Assembly: GCF_004337985.1 (NCBI RefSeq) | Contig: NC_043741.1 | Coordinates: 4,086,383 to 4,127,263 of the forward strand | Direction of reading: 5' to 3' | Source: Pyricularia pennisetigena | Lineage: Eukaryota; Ascomycota; Sordariomycetes; Magnaporthales; Pyriculariaceae | Length of the DNA stretch: 40,881 nt | Shown here: positions 21,101 to 33,100 of the stretch, in pieces | How the letters are laid out: each line of letters begins with the position of its first letter | Position numbering within the stretch: position 1 is the stretch's first letter | Translations under genes and position numbers: made by a program | Notes under the pieces: model-generated | Database searches by the model: none | What the model saw: only the letters and a program-made list of their open reading frames with translations | What the model was told of the DNA's origin: nothing

Positions 21101-24100
21101 CCTCCCTAGGAGCGGATGTGCTTGTGGTCTCACCACTATCATCTGGGATCAAGGTGTCGGTGGGTTGAATATCTGTTACGAGTTCTGAAGAGGGCTCGTC
21201 GGGCTTTTCTGAGGTCAGTTCGCGTGCAGTCAAAACGTCATCAGTAGGGGTTGCAGGAAGTTCAGGCCCAGCCTCCAAGTCCGCAAGCTTCGCATCTTTA
21301 CGCTTCTTGTCTTTTTTCGACTTCTTCTTCGAGACCTGGGACTCTTCAGGAGGAGAGCCAGAAGACATCAAGGCTGTAGCAGCTGAGCCGAGCGTGGCGC
21401 CTATACCTGCTGCTGCTAGCGCTCCTTTCAGACCGTCGCTTGTACCGGAGCTCTCAATAGCATCGCTTGCCACTGCAGGCTCTTTCTCTACGGTCTTGTC
21501 GACAGATTCCTCGCGTGTCGAAGGCTCGATAGTTGATTGCTCTTGTTCGGTTTGGCCCTCTTGGTGTTGTTGCGGTGTTTCTGAGGTCAACACCGGATCT
21601 GCGACGTTCTGGGACAAAGCATCGTTCTGGCTGCTTTCTAGCGAACCACTCGTAGCCGTGACTTGATCCAAGTCCTTGGGTTCGGAGACGTTCAGAGATG
21701 CGCTCTGAGCCAGTTCATCTCGCTTGGATTTTCGCCTCTCTTTTTTGGACTTCTTTGTAGGTTCTGACTCCTTGTCGGCCGCAGGTTCCGAGTTGGCGAC
21801 AGGTTCTGGGTTGTCCACAGGTTCCGTGTTGGGGACAGGCTCCGTGTTGGGGACAGGCTCCGGGTTGGCGACAGGTTCTGGGTTGCCCACAGGTTCCGGG
21901 GTGGCCTCTGCCCCATCCTTTGCATTTATAACTTGACTGATGCTCTGGCCAGCATCTGACAATGGAGACGGCACAGGCTGTTTCTCTGGAGTCCCCTCAG
22001 AAACTGCTAGCAAGCCCTTTTTCTTCTTGTCTTTCTTGGACTTCTTTTTGGGTTCTTTTTCTGAGGTCTCAGCAGCTGTTTCTGCAGACACAGCCTTAAC
22101 CACTTTGGAGGAATCGGCTGCTTGTGCCATCTTGGGTTCTGCGGGCGCTTCTGGGGGCACAGCTTCAGCTGCTTGGGGAACATCAGTCTCCTGTGCCGAG
22201 ATGGGTTCTGCGGGTGCTTCTGGGGGCACAGCTTCAGCTGCTTGGGGAACATCAGTCTCCTGTGCCGAGATGGGTTCTGCGGGTGCTTCTGGGGGCACAG
22301 CTTCAGCTGCTTGGGGAACATCAGTCTCCTGTGCCGAGATGGGTTCTGCGGGTGCTTCTGGGGGCACAGTTTCACCCATTTGGAAGGAATCGGCTGCTTG
22401 TGCCATGGTGGGTACTGCGGGTACTGCTGGGGGCGCGAGTCCAGCCACTAGGGAATGATCAGTTTCTTGTGCCAAGCTGGGTTCGGGAACCGGCTCGGAA
22501 GTAGCAGCATCCTTTTCAGCCTCCTCCTTCTGTTCCTTGGCGGCCTGCTTTTTCTTCTTCTTGTCTTTCTTGGACTTTTTACCAACAACGACCTCGGGTT
22601 CTTCAGATGCCTTGGCGTCCGGCTGGGTGGTCTCTTGCGAGTCTGGCACGGGACTTCCTGAACTGTCTCCCACAGCCGGTTGAATGGCGGGTTCGACCGT
22701 AGGAGGCTCGTTGGGCGGCACGGCAGAGGCTGGTTCGTTTTTGTCAGGCAGTGCGGTTTCATTGGTCGAAACAGTATCTTCAGGAATCGTGTTGACTTGT
22801 GCTTCAGGAGTGGTTGAGCCGACTGATTCTGGCTCAACAACAGGGGAAAGACCGGTATCTTTTTTGACCGAAGTGTCATTTGAACCCACTATCTGGCTCG
22901 AGGGCTCCTGTATAGGTTCTTCCCATGCTACTGCTTTGTTTTTCTTGCCCTTTTTGACCTTCTTTGCAGGCGCAAAGTCCTCTGGTGTTGCCTCTTGGGC
23001 TCCAGAAGCGGCAGCGGAATCAACAATTTCCGGCTCGGTGGCGACTGGGACATCCGCGGCTTCTTCCAGAGCTTTTTCTTCAGTTGGTTGATGGTCCTCC
23101 GGTAGGCTTGGCTGCGATTCCTGTGCTTGGGTTTGCGACTGCGATTCCGGATCAAGTTCCGAAGCCTCGGCTTGTTTCTTTTGTTTCTTGCTCTTTTTTG
23201 ACTTCTTCGTGACAGCCTTTTCTGGCAATTCATCTGCAGGGGTGTCTGCAAAACTGCCCAAGTCGAGCTCCTTCGAAATGGTTTTGTTAAAGTCACCATC
23301 TGTAGGAAGTGGAGAAACAGCATCGGGGTTCTCGCTAGAAACAGGGTCCTTGTCCGTGCGTTCGGGAGCATCTTGTGCGGTCGAGGTCTCTACATCGTCT
23401 TTTGCGTCTGGGAGCGAATCGGCAGGTTCCATAACTTGATCGCTTGCTGGCGTGGAGTCTGGAGCGGACTCTGTAGGCACCTCGGCAACCTTGGTCGAAG
23501 AGTCATCCGTTGTCGAAGGTTCGGGCTCTAGAGCCGGGAGACTCTCAGATGGTTCAGCTTGCGATATAGCCACATCTTTCCCGTCATCGGCGACAGCAGA
23601 CTTTTTCTTCTTCTTGTCCTTTTTGGACTTCTTCACAGGAGTATCAGCAGGCTCCTCTTTGGGTGGTTCAACGAGTGTGGGCGCGTCAACCGGGGCTGAA
23701 TCGCTTGGTTGCGACTGATCCAAAGTAGCCTCTATTTTGGCGGTTTCTGCAACCCCAGAATCATCTTTCTCGACTGACGGGACAACTTGTTCGTCGCTTG
23801 CAACTGGCAGGGCTTGCTCATCTGATTCCTTTCCCTTTTTATTCTTCTTGTCTTTCTTGGACTTTTTAGTGGTCGCCGGAAGCTGCTCCTCCGCCACGAC
23901 AACATCCACTGTGTTCTCAGGGACTTGACTTTCCTCCTGCACAGGCAAGTCTTTGCTCTTGTCGGTTGAGATCTCCGCCGAATCTGATTCGTGGGCCTTG
24001 CTGTCACCCTCAATCAAGGATTTGACGTTTGGCTCGATCGATAGGGTTTCGGTGTTGGCACTAGGGTCTTGAGGTGCTTTTGCAGAGTCTGTGCCGACGA

Positions 24101-27100
24101 GCACTTCCGGTTCCGGCGCTGTCAATGTATGAGTAAAGGACTCTGAAGTAACTGGCGGCTTCTCGGCATTGTGTGGTTCCGCTATTGCGTCCGCCGAGAC
24201 ATCCGCTATAAGTTCCTCGGGCTTTTTATTCTCGGAAAGCTCGTCCGAGAGAATAATATCCTTCTTTTTACTCTTTTTTGACTTCTTGGTCGAGGAAACG
24301 TGTGCATCAGTGTTGTCATTCGTATCCAACGTGACGACTTCCGGCTCAATGACGAGGGGTGCAGAATCCTGTACCAGGCTGACTGGGACAGATGTGTCGT
24401 TTTCCGTCGCAGGTTCCACCGTCGCAGGTTCCACCGTCTGCTTCTTGCCCTTCTTTCCTTTCTTGCCTTTCTTGACAGGGGTGGCCGACTCGTCTTGAGG
24501 CTCAACCATAGTTTCTGGTTGCTCTTGCGCAGATGGCGTCAACTGAGGGTTTTGGTCTTGTTCCGGTCCAGGCTTCTCTAGTTCGCCTGCAGTTGCATTA
24601 GACGAGCTGCTGCCATCATTTGTGACTGGGGTTTCGCTTTCAGCCGTCTTTGAGACCTGGCCCTGATCAGATGTTGGCTGATGCGAGGTATCCACAGATG
24701 GTGCTTCAGCTTCTGCCGTGTTTTTGACTTCCTCATAAGTCACACCATCTTGGCTGTCAAGCGAGCCCGGTGACCTCTTGTCATCGATGGGTGGTGATAC
24801 ATCTGCCTGGTCTGCTAAAATGGTCGATACCTCGGTGGACTGGGCGGGCTCCGACTTTCCGTCCTTGTCGAGCCCCTTCTCAACCGTGCCTTGGTCATCT
24901 GCGGCATCTGAAATGCTGCTATGTGCTGGCGGAAGTTCAGCCTCTTGGGATGGCTCAATCGCAGCAGCTGGTCCATCTTGAGAACCTTCCTTCTGCTCCT
25001 TGTTCTGCGAGGGTACTTCTGAGACCCCTGCATCAGGATTTTCGTTCAAGTCAGGTTGGGCAGAGGCTTTCTTTTTCTTGCCCTTCTTGCCCTTTTTGTT
25101 AGCTGACGACGAAGCCGGAGCAGATGACAAGTCCTCCTCTTGAGGGGTTGCGTCAGTTTCCGGGAGAGTGGTCGGGGGTTCTGAGGTTTCAGCAGGTATT
25201 TGAGCATCCTGAGGGGGTGCGGGGGGCTCAGCCGGCGGAACCTGATCGTCCAATGACAGTCCTTTCTTTTTCTTCTTGTCTTTCTTGGACTTTTTCTCTG
25301 TTGAAGCCAGCGGCGATGGGGATTCCTCCTGGAGATCAGCACTGAATTCCGATGGTATTGTTGGCTCGACTCCATGCACATCTACGGGCGGGATGGTGGC
25401 GCTAGTGCTCTCGATGGGGTGGTCCGCCGGTGCATCCTCACCGGGCAAATCCCGGTTTGCCGATTTGTTCTTTTTCTTGTCCTTTTTGGACTTGCTCGCA
25501 GAAGGTCCCGGGATCGAGATTTCCTCGCCAGCCTGACCCTCAGTGGCAGCAACCTCCCCTGCCCCGGCATCAACAACCTCTGTTGAGGTCGTATCTGTGC
25601 TTGGCTCAGTCGTGGGATCAATGGCATGTGACTTGCCATTGTCGGCGTCGTCCGCTGCTAATTCTATGACCGGCTCTGCGACCGGCTCCTCTCTCATCGG
25701 TGATGGCTCGCGGGTGGCCTGCTTCTTCTTGCTGCCCTTCTTCCCCTTCTTCTTTCCTGATCGTGTCTCTTGCTCCTGACCCATTGACTCTTCTGGCTGT
25801 GCAGCAGGCTCGCTAGAGGTCTCGACAGGTTGTGATGGCGGAACCGAGATAGCATCTTCCGCGGCCGCGCCCATAAGGCCAAATCCATCCTCGGCATCGC
25901 GTCTTTCTTGCGACCCGAGCTCATCGGCTGCAGGGGTCGCACCATCGTGGAGGTGGGCATCGACAGCTTCATCCGAGACAGGGATCGGCGCCGAGGCGGC
26001 CAGTGGATCTTGAGGTGGTGAAGTAGCGGTGTCGATGTTGTTGTCCGGTGTGGCATCCACTGATTTGCTCTGTGCATCGGGCCCAGAAGCAACATCCCCA
26101 GACTCTCCACTAGGCTCCACAGTTTGTTGGCCCGCAGTGTCGGGTTCAGCAGTGGTGTCGGTGAGTCTTGGTTCACCGCTTATACCACCCTGCAACGGCC
26201 CGAGGTCCCGCATCCTGTCGTTTTCGTCTGCGGGTTGCGAGACCCCTGTGGATCCTGGCCCATCCTGCATCAAAGCAGTTGCCATGCTTGCCGCAATCGC
26301 GAGAGGGACAGCCCCTGTCTTGATGATATTGGATGAATCCGGAGGCGCTTCACTGTCCAGCGCCAGCGGCTGTGGTGAACCAGCGTCCTTTGAGCCTTCA
26401 CCAGTGTGTATTGTGGGTAATGGCTCTGTTTTTGGCTCGACCTTATCCTCATGCGTCTCCTGCTTTTCGAGCGAATCGGTGCCTTGTTGAGATGGTACTT
26501 CCTCTGGTTCTGCCGCCGCACCCTTTTTGCCCTTCTTTTTCTTCTTCTTTCCTTTGGCAGTTGTCTCGGGTTGGTCTGTGGTGATAGGCTCTGCTTTGAG
26601 GTCATTATCGCGAATCCGACTTTGTTCGGTGTCTTCTGTTTGTAAGGTCTCCGACAGAGGCTTCTGCGAGGTGACGGTTGGCTCCGTAATTGAAAGATCC
26701 TCCTGTTTCTGCTCAGGGACATCGGGATTCAGAATGATAGTGTCTGTATTTTGGGTTTCCTTGTCCTCAATGTCTGTCAAGACAGGCTCGGTCTCAAGTG
26801 CAATTCCTGATTCTGCAATTTCCTCCTGCGGAGAAGTCGATGCGAGTTGAGAGGCATCAGCGGAGTCGGCGACGGGTGAGGGCATGTCTGGCGACGTCTT
26901 CTCTGTCAGATCTGACGATTGTAAGCTCTCGGTCGGAGCGCTTCCTTCAGAAGGTTTCTCCTCAGGTATGGGCGAGTCGGTTGCATCTGGCATGGATGCT
27001 TTCTTGCCTTTGGACTTTTTGGCCTTCTTTCCCTTCTTTGTAGGCGTCTCGCTGAGTTCCTCAGGTTGCGACAAACCATCACCAGTGACTCCACTCGCCT

Positions 27101-30100
27101 CACCCTTGGTGATTTCTGTCTTGTCATCCTTCAAGTCCAAGGCCTTGATACCACTGCTGAGCTCTTCAATCTCGGGACTATCTGCATGGCTCATCAACGC
27201 GGCGGTGATGGCCCCCATGCCCACGGCGCCAAACAGTGCCGAACTTCCATGGACACCTTCTTTAGTCGGAGATTGAGGCGAACCCAGAGGATTTTCCAGT
27301 TGCCTATCGAATCCGTCGTTAACCGATATGCCCAAACCGTGGGTCTCTGTCACAGGGCTCTGGACCGACGATGGATTGAACTGGGAGGCCGCATCCTCGA
27401 AGACATCGCTCGTCTCTGTGTCGCTCAATACTAGGCCATCTGAAGGTTTGATGCCCTGCTCTGCTTTGGGAGTAACCTCCCCAGATTCGAGAAGGTCGCT
27501 TGGATGATAGGCTGGGACAACCCCAGTGTTAATCTGGAGCGGACTATCCAATGTGGCGCCAAGGGGGTTGTATCCTGCATATGCACTCTCGGCCCAAGAT
27601 TGATCCTTTGGTCCAGCTGCATCTCCTGAAGTTGATGGCCTGCTCTCAGGCAGCCCGGGGAGTTGCAAGTCATTTTCAACCGCGGAACCAGACCGCACAT
27701 GCTCGGGCAGATACAGAGGCTTGATTTCCCTAGTGGTGTCCCAAGACATTGGTCGCAATACCCGCCTTGACGCGCTGCTGGGTTCCAAAATGGTAGGCTG
27801 CGGTTGCGTGGGCGGAGTCTTGGTGAAAATACTAGGTGATGACGGTCCCGACCGCAAGCGGAACTGTATCGGAACTGCAGTGGAGCTTGGAGACTTGACC
27901 GGGGTCTCAAGCTGGCTGCGACGGCGCGAGGCCCATTTTTCCCGGAGCATTTTCCGCTCTTGCTCGGGAGGTGTCTCGGGACGACTGACTGGCAGGGCAG
28001 GCAGATCTTCCTCGCTGGGGAGCTCTGTTGTCGGAGAGGATGGTGCGCTGGGAGGCAGCGGTAGTAGGTCTCCGAATTGAGGATCGATAGCAGGCTTGAT
28101 GACCCGCTCAATTATTTCGGGATCAAAGCTGCCCTGGTCCTGGGATGGTGAGCTCGTAGACCTGGAGGGACTGGAATCTTGCTTGGTCTTGGAGGTGGCA
28201 TTCGAACGCGAGGCGTGGCTGGCAATCGCAGCCGCAGCCCCCGCCAGGCCGACACCAGCGCCAATGGTGCCGGCATTAGCTAAAAAAGAATGCCTCTTGT
28301 CCTTGCCCTCGTTTTGCGTCCCTTTGTTGTCAGAAGTGTTTGACGAGCGGTTCCAGAAGCTGAAGAAACCCCCGCTCGAACGTTTCTCCTCTTTGTCTGC
28401 AGCCTTCTGGTCAGAATTGGCTGGAACTGACACAACAGTCTTGACATCTTCAGCGTCATCAACCCAGCCTCCATTGTCCGCCGGATTTCCTTCCTGATTT
28501 GCTTCGAAGAACTCCAAATTGTCGTCTGTATCAGCAGGGTCATCCAAACCTTTCATACCGTGGTTGTCTGTGCCTGTGCCACTCGGCGAGGCTTCTGATG
28601 GAGCAGTAATTTCCTTGGGAGAATCGAGAGTTGAAGCCCCTTTCTTGGACTTCTTCTTGGACTTCTTGGATGCACCCGAGTCAGTTTCGAGTGCCTGGTT
28701 ATCATCTTCAACTACAGTGTTGTCATCTCCATCTTTGGCACCATCGGCGTTTTCTCGGGCTGCTAGAGACTTGTCTTGGCTCGCACTGACGCCCTGGGCA
28801 TCGTCATTGCCTGCAGCAGCCTTCTTGTTCTTCTTTCCCTTTTTCGTAGTAGCTGGTGCGGTCCAGTCAGCTTCGGGTTCTGCCTCTGGTTGATCCTTGG
28901 GGTTGATTTCAAAGGCAGGAGCCGACTCCCACGCTGGTGTTTCCTCTTCCCAAGCCCAAGAGTCGTCTTTCTTGCCCTTCTTCAACTCCTTTGTCGACGC
29001 AGGTGTGGCCCAATTTTCTTCGAAAGCTTCTGGCTGTGACGTGTCTTGCTCAGCAGTGGTCGGTGTCAATGGTTCTGCAGTGGCAGTGCTGTTGTCCTGC
29101 GCCGACTTTTTGCCCTTCTTTCCCTTCTTCTTGGATGTTTCTGCTGAAAGACCGCTCAAACCAGCTTCTACAGCGGGGGCCTCCACTTCGGTTTCAATAG
29201 CGGAATCTTCGGGCTGGAGATTGCCCTCGGGCTTATCCGCCTCAGTTCCTACGATCAAAGGGTCTTGTCCAGAAGGCGTGGGAGTCTCTTGGGCAACCAT
29301 TTCCGGATGCGATGGCTCGACATTGGTCATCTCATATTCCCCTGGGGCAGACGTAGACTTGTTCTTTTTCTTTTTCTTGTTTTTCTTGCCTGGTAATGTC
29401 GTAGCCAAGTCATCCTGAACAATCTGGAGAGTGCCGGATTCAGGTAAAGAGGTCTCCTTGATCTCCCCACCCGGGCCATCAGTAGCCGTTGCGAGCGTGC
29501 CGGTCGGCTCATTATCCGCGAACGAGTCAACCTGTTTGAGCTCTGGGGTCGTCGATGAGACCACTCCATCAGTCGCGCCAACTTCAGCTGCAGGTTTGAT
29601 GGCTTCTTTTGACGCCTGCGCTGCCTCTTCCACGGCGATAGTCCCAGAATCGGTCACTGGAGAGGGCTCTGCTTCAAGTACCGCAGCAGACTTTTTGCTC
29701 TTTTTGCCCTTTTTCTTTGATGTTATCGCAGGCATGGCCCATTCGTCAGGAAGAGCTTCTGTGATAGTTTCCGTGATAACTACAGGATCTGGCTCCTTGG
29801 TATCACCTGGAACTGCCTCTTTGAGCTCACCAGAACTGATTTCCTTGGATTCACTTGAAGTGATCTCCTCGGGCTCACTGGAAGCAATCTTTTTGGTATC
29901 ACTAGGAGTGGTGACGATCTCATCGACAGGGGCCGCAGACACTTCTTCCGTAGGTATAGCCGCTTCGACAGGTATGGATGGTTGAGGTTCCTCAGCAGCC
30001 ATGGCGTTCTTCTTCCCCTTCTTCTTTTTCTTCTTAGAAGATGGCCCCATCTCGGCGCCTTGGTCAAAAACCGCTGCAGAAGAAGTGTCAGGAAGGGCAT

Positions 30101-33100
30101 CATGTTCGTTTGCAATTCCCTCGCCGCCAGCCACAGCAGTTGCCTCTGTAGAATCCGGCGATCTTTCATCGGCAATGTCCTTGGGGGCATCAGTACCAGC
30201 ACCCTTTGCTGCATTATCGACAGTATTGACATCCGAATTGAGAGCGTGAACGACGTCCTTTGGTTGCGTTTCAGGGGCTAGCTCTGAAGCCTTCTCGAGA
30301 CCCTCCATCGGCATCTCCGATGTAGCTTCCTTAGGGGCTGCGTCCAAGACTTTGTCATGTGTTTCCGTTGGCGTCTCCGACGTAGCTTCCTTAGGGGCTA
30401 TGTCCGAGACCTTGTCGGGTGCTTCCGTTGACGTCTCCGGCATGGCTTCCTTGGAAGCCTCCTGGTTGATTTCCAGAGGTGCCTCTGAAACAATTTCTTT
30501 GGGGGCGTCTTCAGCCAGGACGATTGGAATCGCAGCACTGGCACCTACAGCTTCCACCACCGCCGCCTTTTTAGACTTCTTTTTCTTCTTTTTCCCAGTT
30601 GATACTGCCATGTCATCCTCGACGACTGGCACCGAGTCATCGAGCGGCGGTTCCACGATCAGGTCCTGTGGAACAGAGCTTTCCTCTCCGATGGCATTAG
30701 CGACGTCGGCCATGTCGCGTGATACATCATTGCTTTCGTCTTGCGTGGGTTCGACGAAGGGGTCAGCGGCAGCTTCAATTTCGGCCCCCTTTTTGCCCTT
30801 CTTCTTTTTCTTTTTAGAGGAGGGTGCATCGAATGTATCCTCGACTGCTGGAGTGCTGGCATAAGATGACATCGGAGGTTCCGCCTCCTGGGCAGGCGTG
30901 GCATAGTCGGAGGTAGGGACGCTATCTTCAATCAAGTTACGCGGGACCGATTCCTGGACTGGAAAAGGGTCCTCTGCAATGATGCTCGGGATTTCGCCAC
31001 CGTAGCTCGGCCTGATTTCATCGGCTCTGTATTCAGTTTGATCACGCGAGCCAAGCTGTCCTTCATCAACAGTCTCTTTCGGGATGTCAGCGACAACTTC
31101 TGGCGAAATATCGACTGGATCCCTGGAAGGCTCTTCAACGATGTGCCATGCAGAAGCAGCTTGCGCCGCCTTTTTGGCCTTCTTTTTCTTCTTTCCTGAG
31201 GGTGCTGCAGGCTCTTCCTCGGCGTTGAAATCGCCTTGTGCAGGCGTATCGGCGTTCTCAACCAATGTGGATTCGCCCTCTACCAAGGTAGGCGGCAGTG
31301 GCTTCTGTTCGGCTTCAACCAGAGGGGTCTCTCTTTCGAGAACAAGAGACTCGTCGGGATTCTTGTTCTGGGCTTCCTTCAACTTTCGTCGCTCCTTCTT
31401 GCTGAGTTTGCGTGGGGTCTCTTCCTCCTCCTGTACATCCTTGAAGGTTTCAGTGGCATCAGGGACAGGATCGGAGCGTGGGATCTCGATGACGGTGCTC
31501 GGCCCAGACGATGACCGAGGTACGACTGGGTTGGCAAAGTTTGGGTCAAGGTCCGGGACCACCTCGGGAAATGAGTTCTTGTACGTTTCTTCCAAAGGTT
31601 CACTGCTGCCCGGAGGTGAGTCTCGTCTCCTATACACAGGGTCATCAATGACAATATTGGGATCGAAGCCGCTATCTTGCAAGCCTGCTGCCAAGGTGGC
31701 TGCGAAGTCCAAGTCATCCGCAAATGCACCTTGGGTTTGAGATGTGCTGGGGCTGGCGGGTTTTGGTCCAGGAGACGGCGGTTCATCGTCCCAGACCTGT
31801 TGTTTTCCCTTGCCCTTCCGTGATCTTCTCGATGTCGTCTCATCACGATCTGCCGAGGCTTCACTGCTTTCAAAAGCTCCAGGCATGGCACGTTCCTGCC
31901 TATCATCTTCTTCTGACGCAGGAGTCGTTTTTGATGCATCCTCAGCAGCTGCAGCTATAGCGGTGGCGGCACCTGCTCCTGCAATTCCGGCAAGAACGCT
32001 ACCCCAGGCACTGCCCTTCGTCTTCTTCTTTTTCTTGCCGGATGACGACTCGGAAACCTCGGGTTTCCTGTCGATGGGTTTATCCTCGTCTGACAGAGCT
32101 GACTTCTCGCGCGGCTCGACATTAATTATCTCACCACGGGGGCCTATAATCACATCAGATGCTGACTTCAGCTCTTCGGTCGATACGTTCTCAGGTGCGA
32201 CCGGAGGTGCTCTAGGCTGCTGTTCTTCCGGCGAAGGAGAGGGAATCGGTGAGACGGCCGGAGTCGGTCGAACTAGGTTGAGCATTGGTCGCTCGCGCTC
32301 AGCAGAAGGATCCCTGGACTTGAAAACCGGCAAGGTGGACGGATCTCCAAGATGCGCGCCGCGGGGGAGGCGGTATTGTTCCAAATCTTTGGGTTCGATG
32401 ATGTTGTCGATACGTACATCGGCATTCGGAGCCTCGAATTTGCCTTTCTCGTGACGATGCATTTCGGGCGGCGTGACAATGCGGATTATCGGGTCTTCGT
32501 CATGCCCATCCACCGGCGAGTTATCAGGAGATGCACTCCGAGAGCGGATTTGATCCTCTGCTATCTTACGCGCCAGCACACTCTGGCGATAGTGCCGGTC
32601 TGCTTCCTCTTGGACTGCATCTCTCTCTTCCGAACGCGACCGTTTCGGCTGGGGCTCCGACCTGCGCATGCCTTTGCCTCTATGCCCATGTCGTGCAAGA
32701 ACGGCGGCGGCAGCTGCAATTGCCGCCTCAGGAAGAGGATCTGTTGAGTGTTCTGCAGCTTCACGGGCATCCTTGTTGTCAAGCTCCTTCGCATCGTGAC
32801 CCTCTCTGTCGAAAGAATCCCAGCGGCTGAGTCGCTCGCTGGGTGCATCGGCAGGAGGTCCTCTAGGCTGATCATGGACAATTGCATCAAACTTGGAAAA
32901 GTCTGGCTCCCGCTCAACCGTAGTAATCATGGGAGTAAGAGGGCGATTGGGAATTTGGCTCATTGGGGCAGGAAAATCATCATCCGCTGCCCTAGAGTCC
33001 AGGGGTTCCATGGGTGATTTCGAGGAGGATGCAACTGCGGATCCAAAGGACCTGGAGCTACGCTTTGACGTCTTAGGCTCATCACCGTCGTACCTGTCTT

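Noticed and set aside
18600..32050. Regularly spaced repeats that could be mistaken for a CRISPR or satellite array
   Set aside because: The repeats are in-frame protein repeats with variable spacing in a eukaryotic coding exon. The DNA copies are not identical and have no spacer-like organisation.
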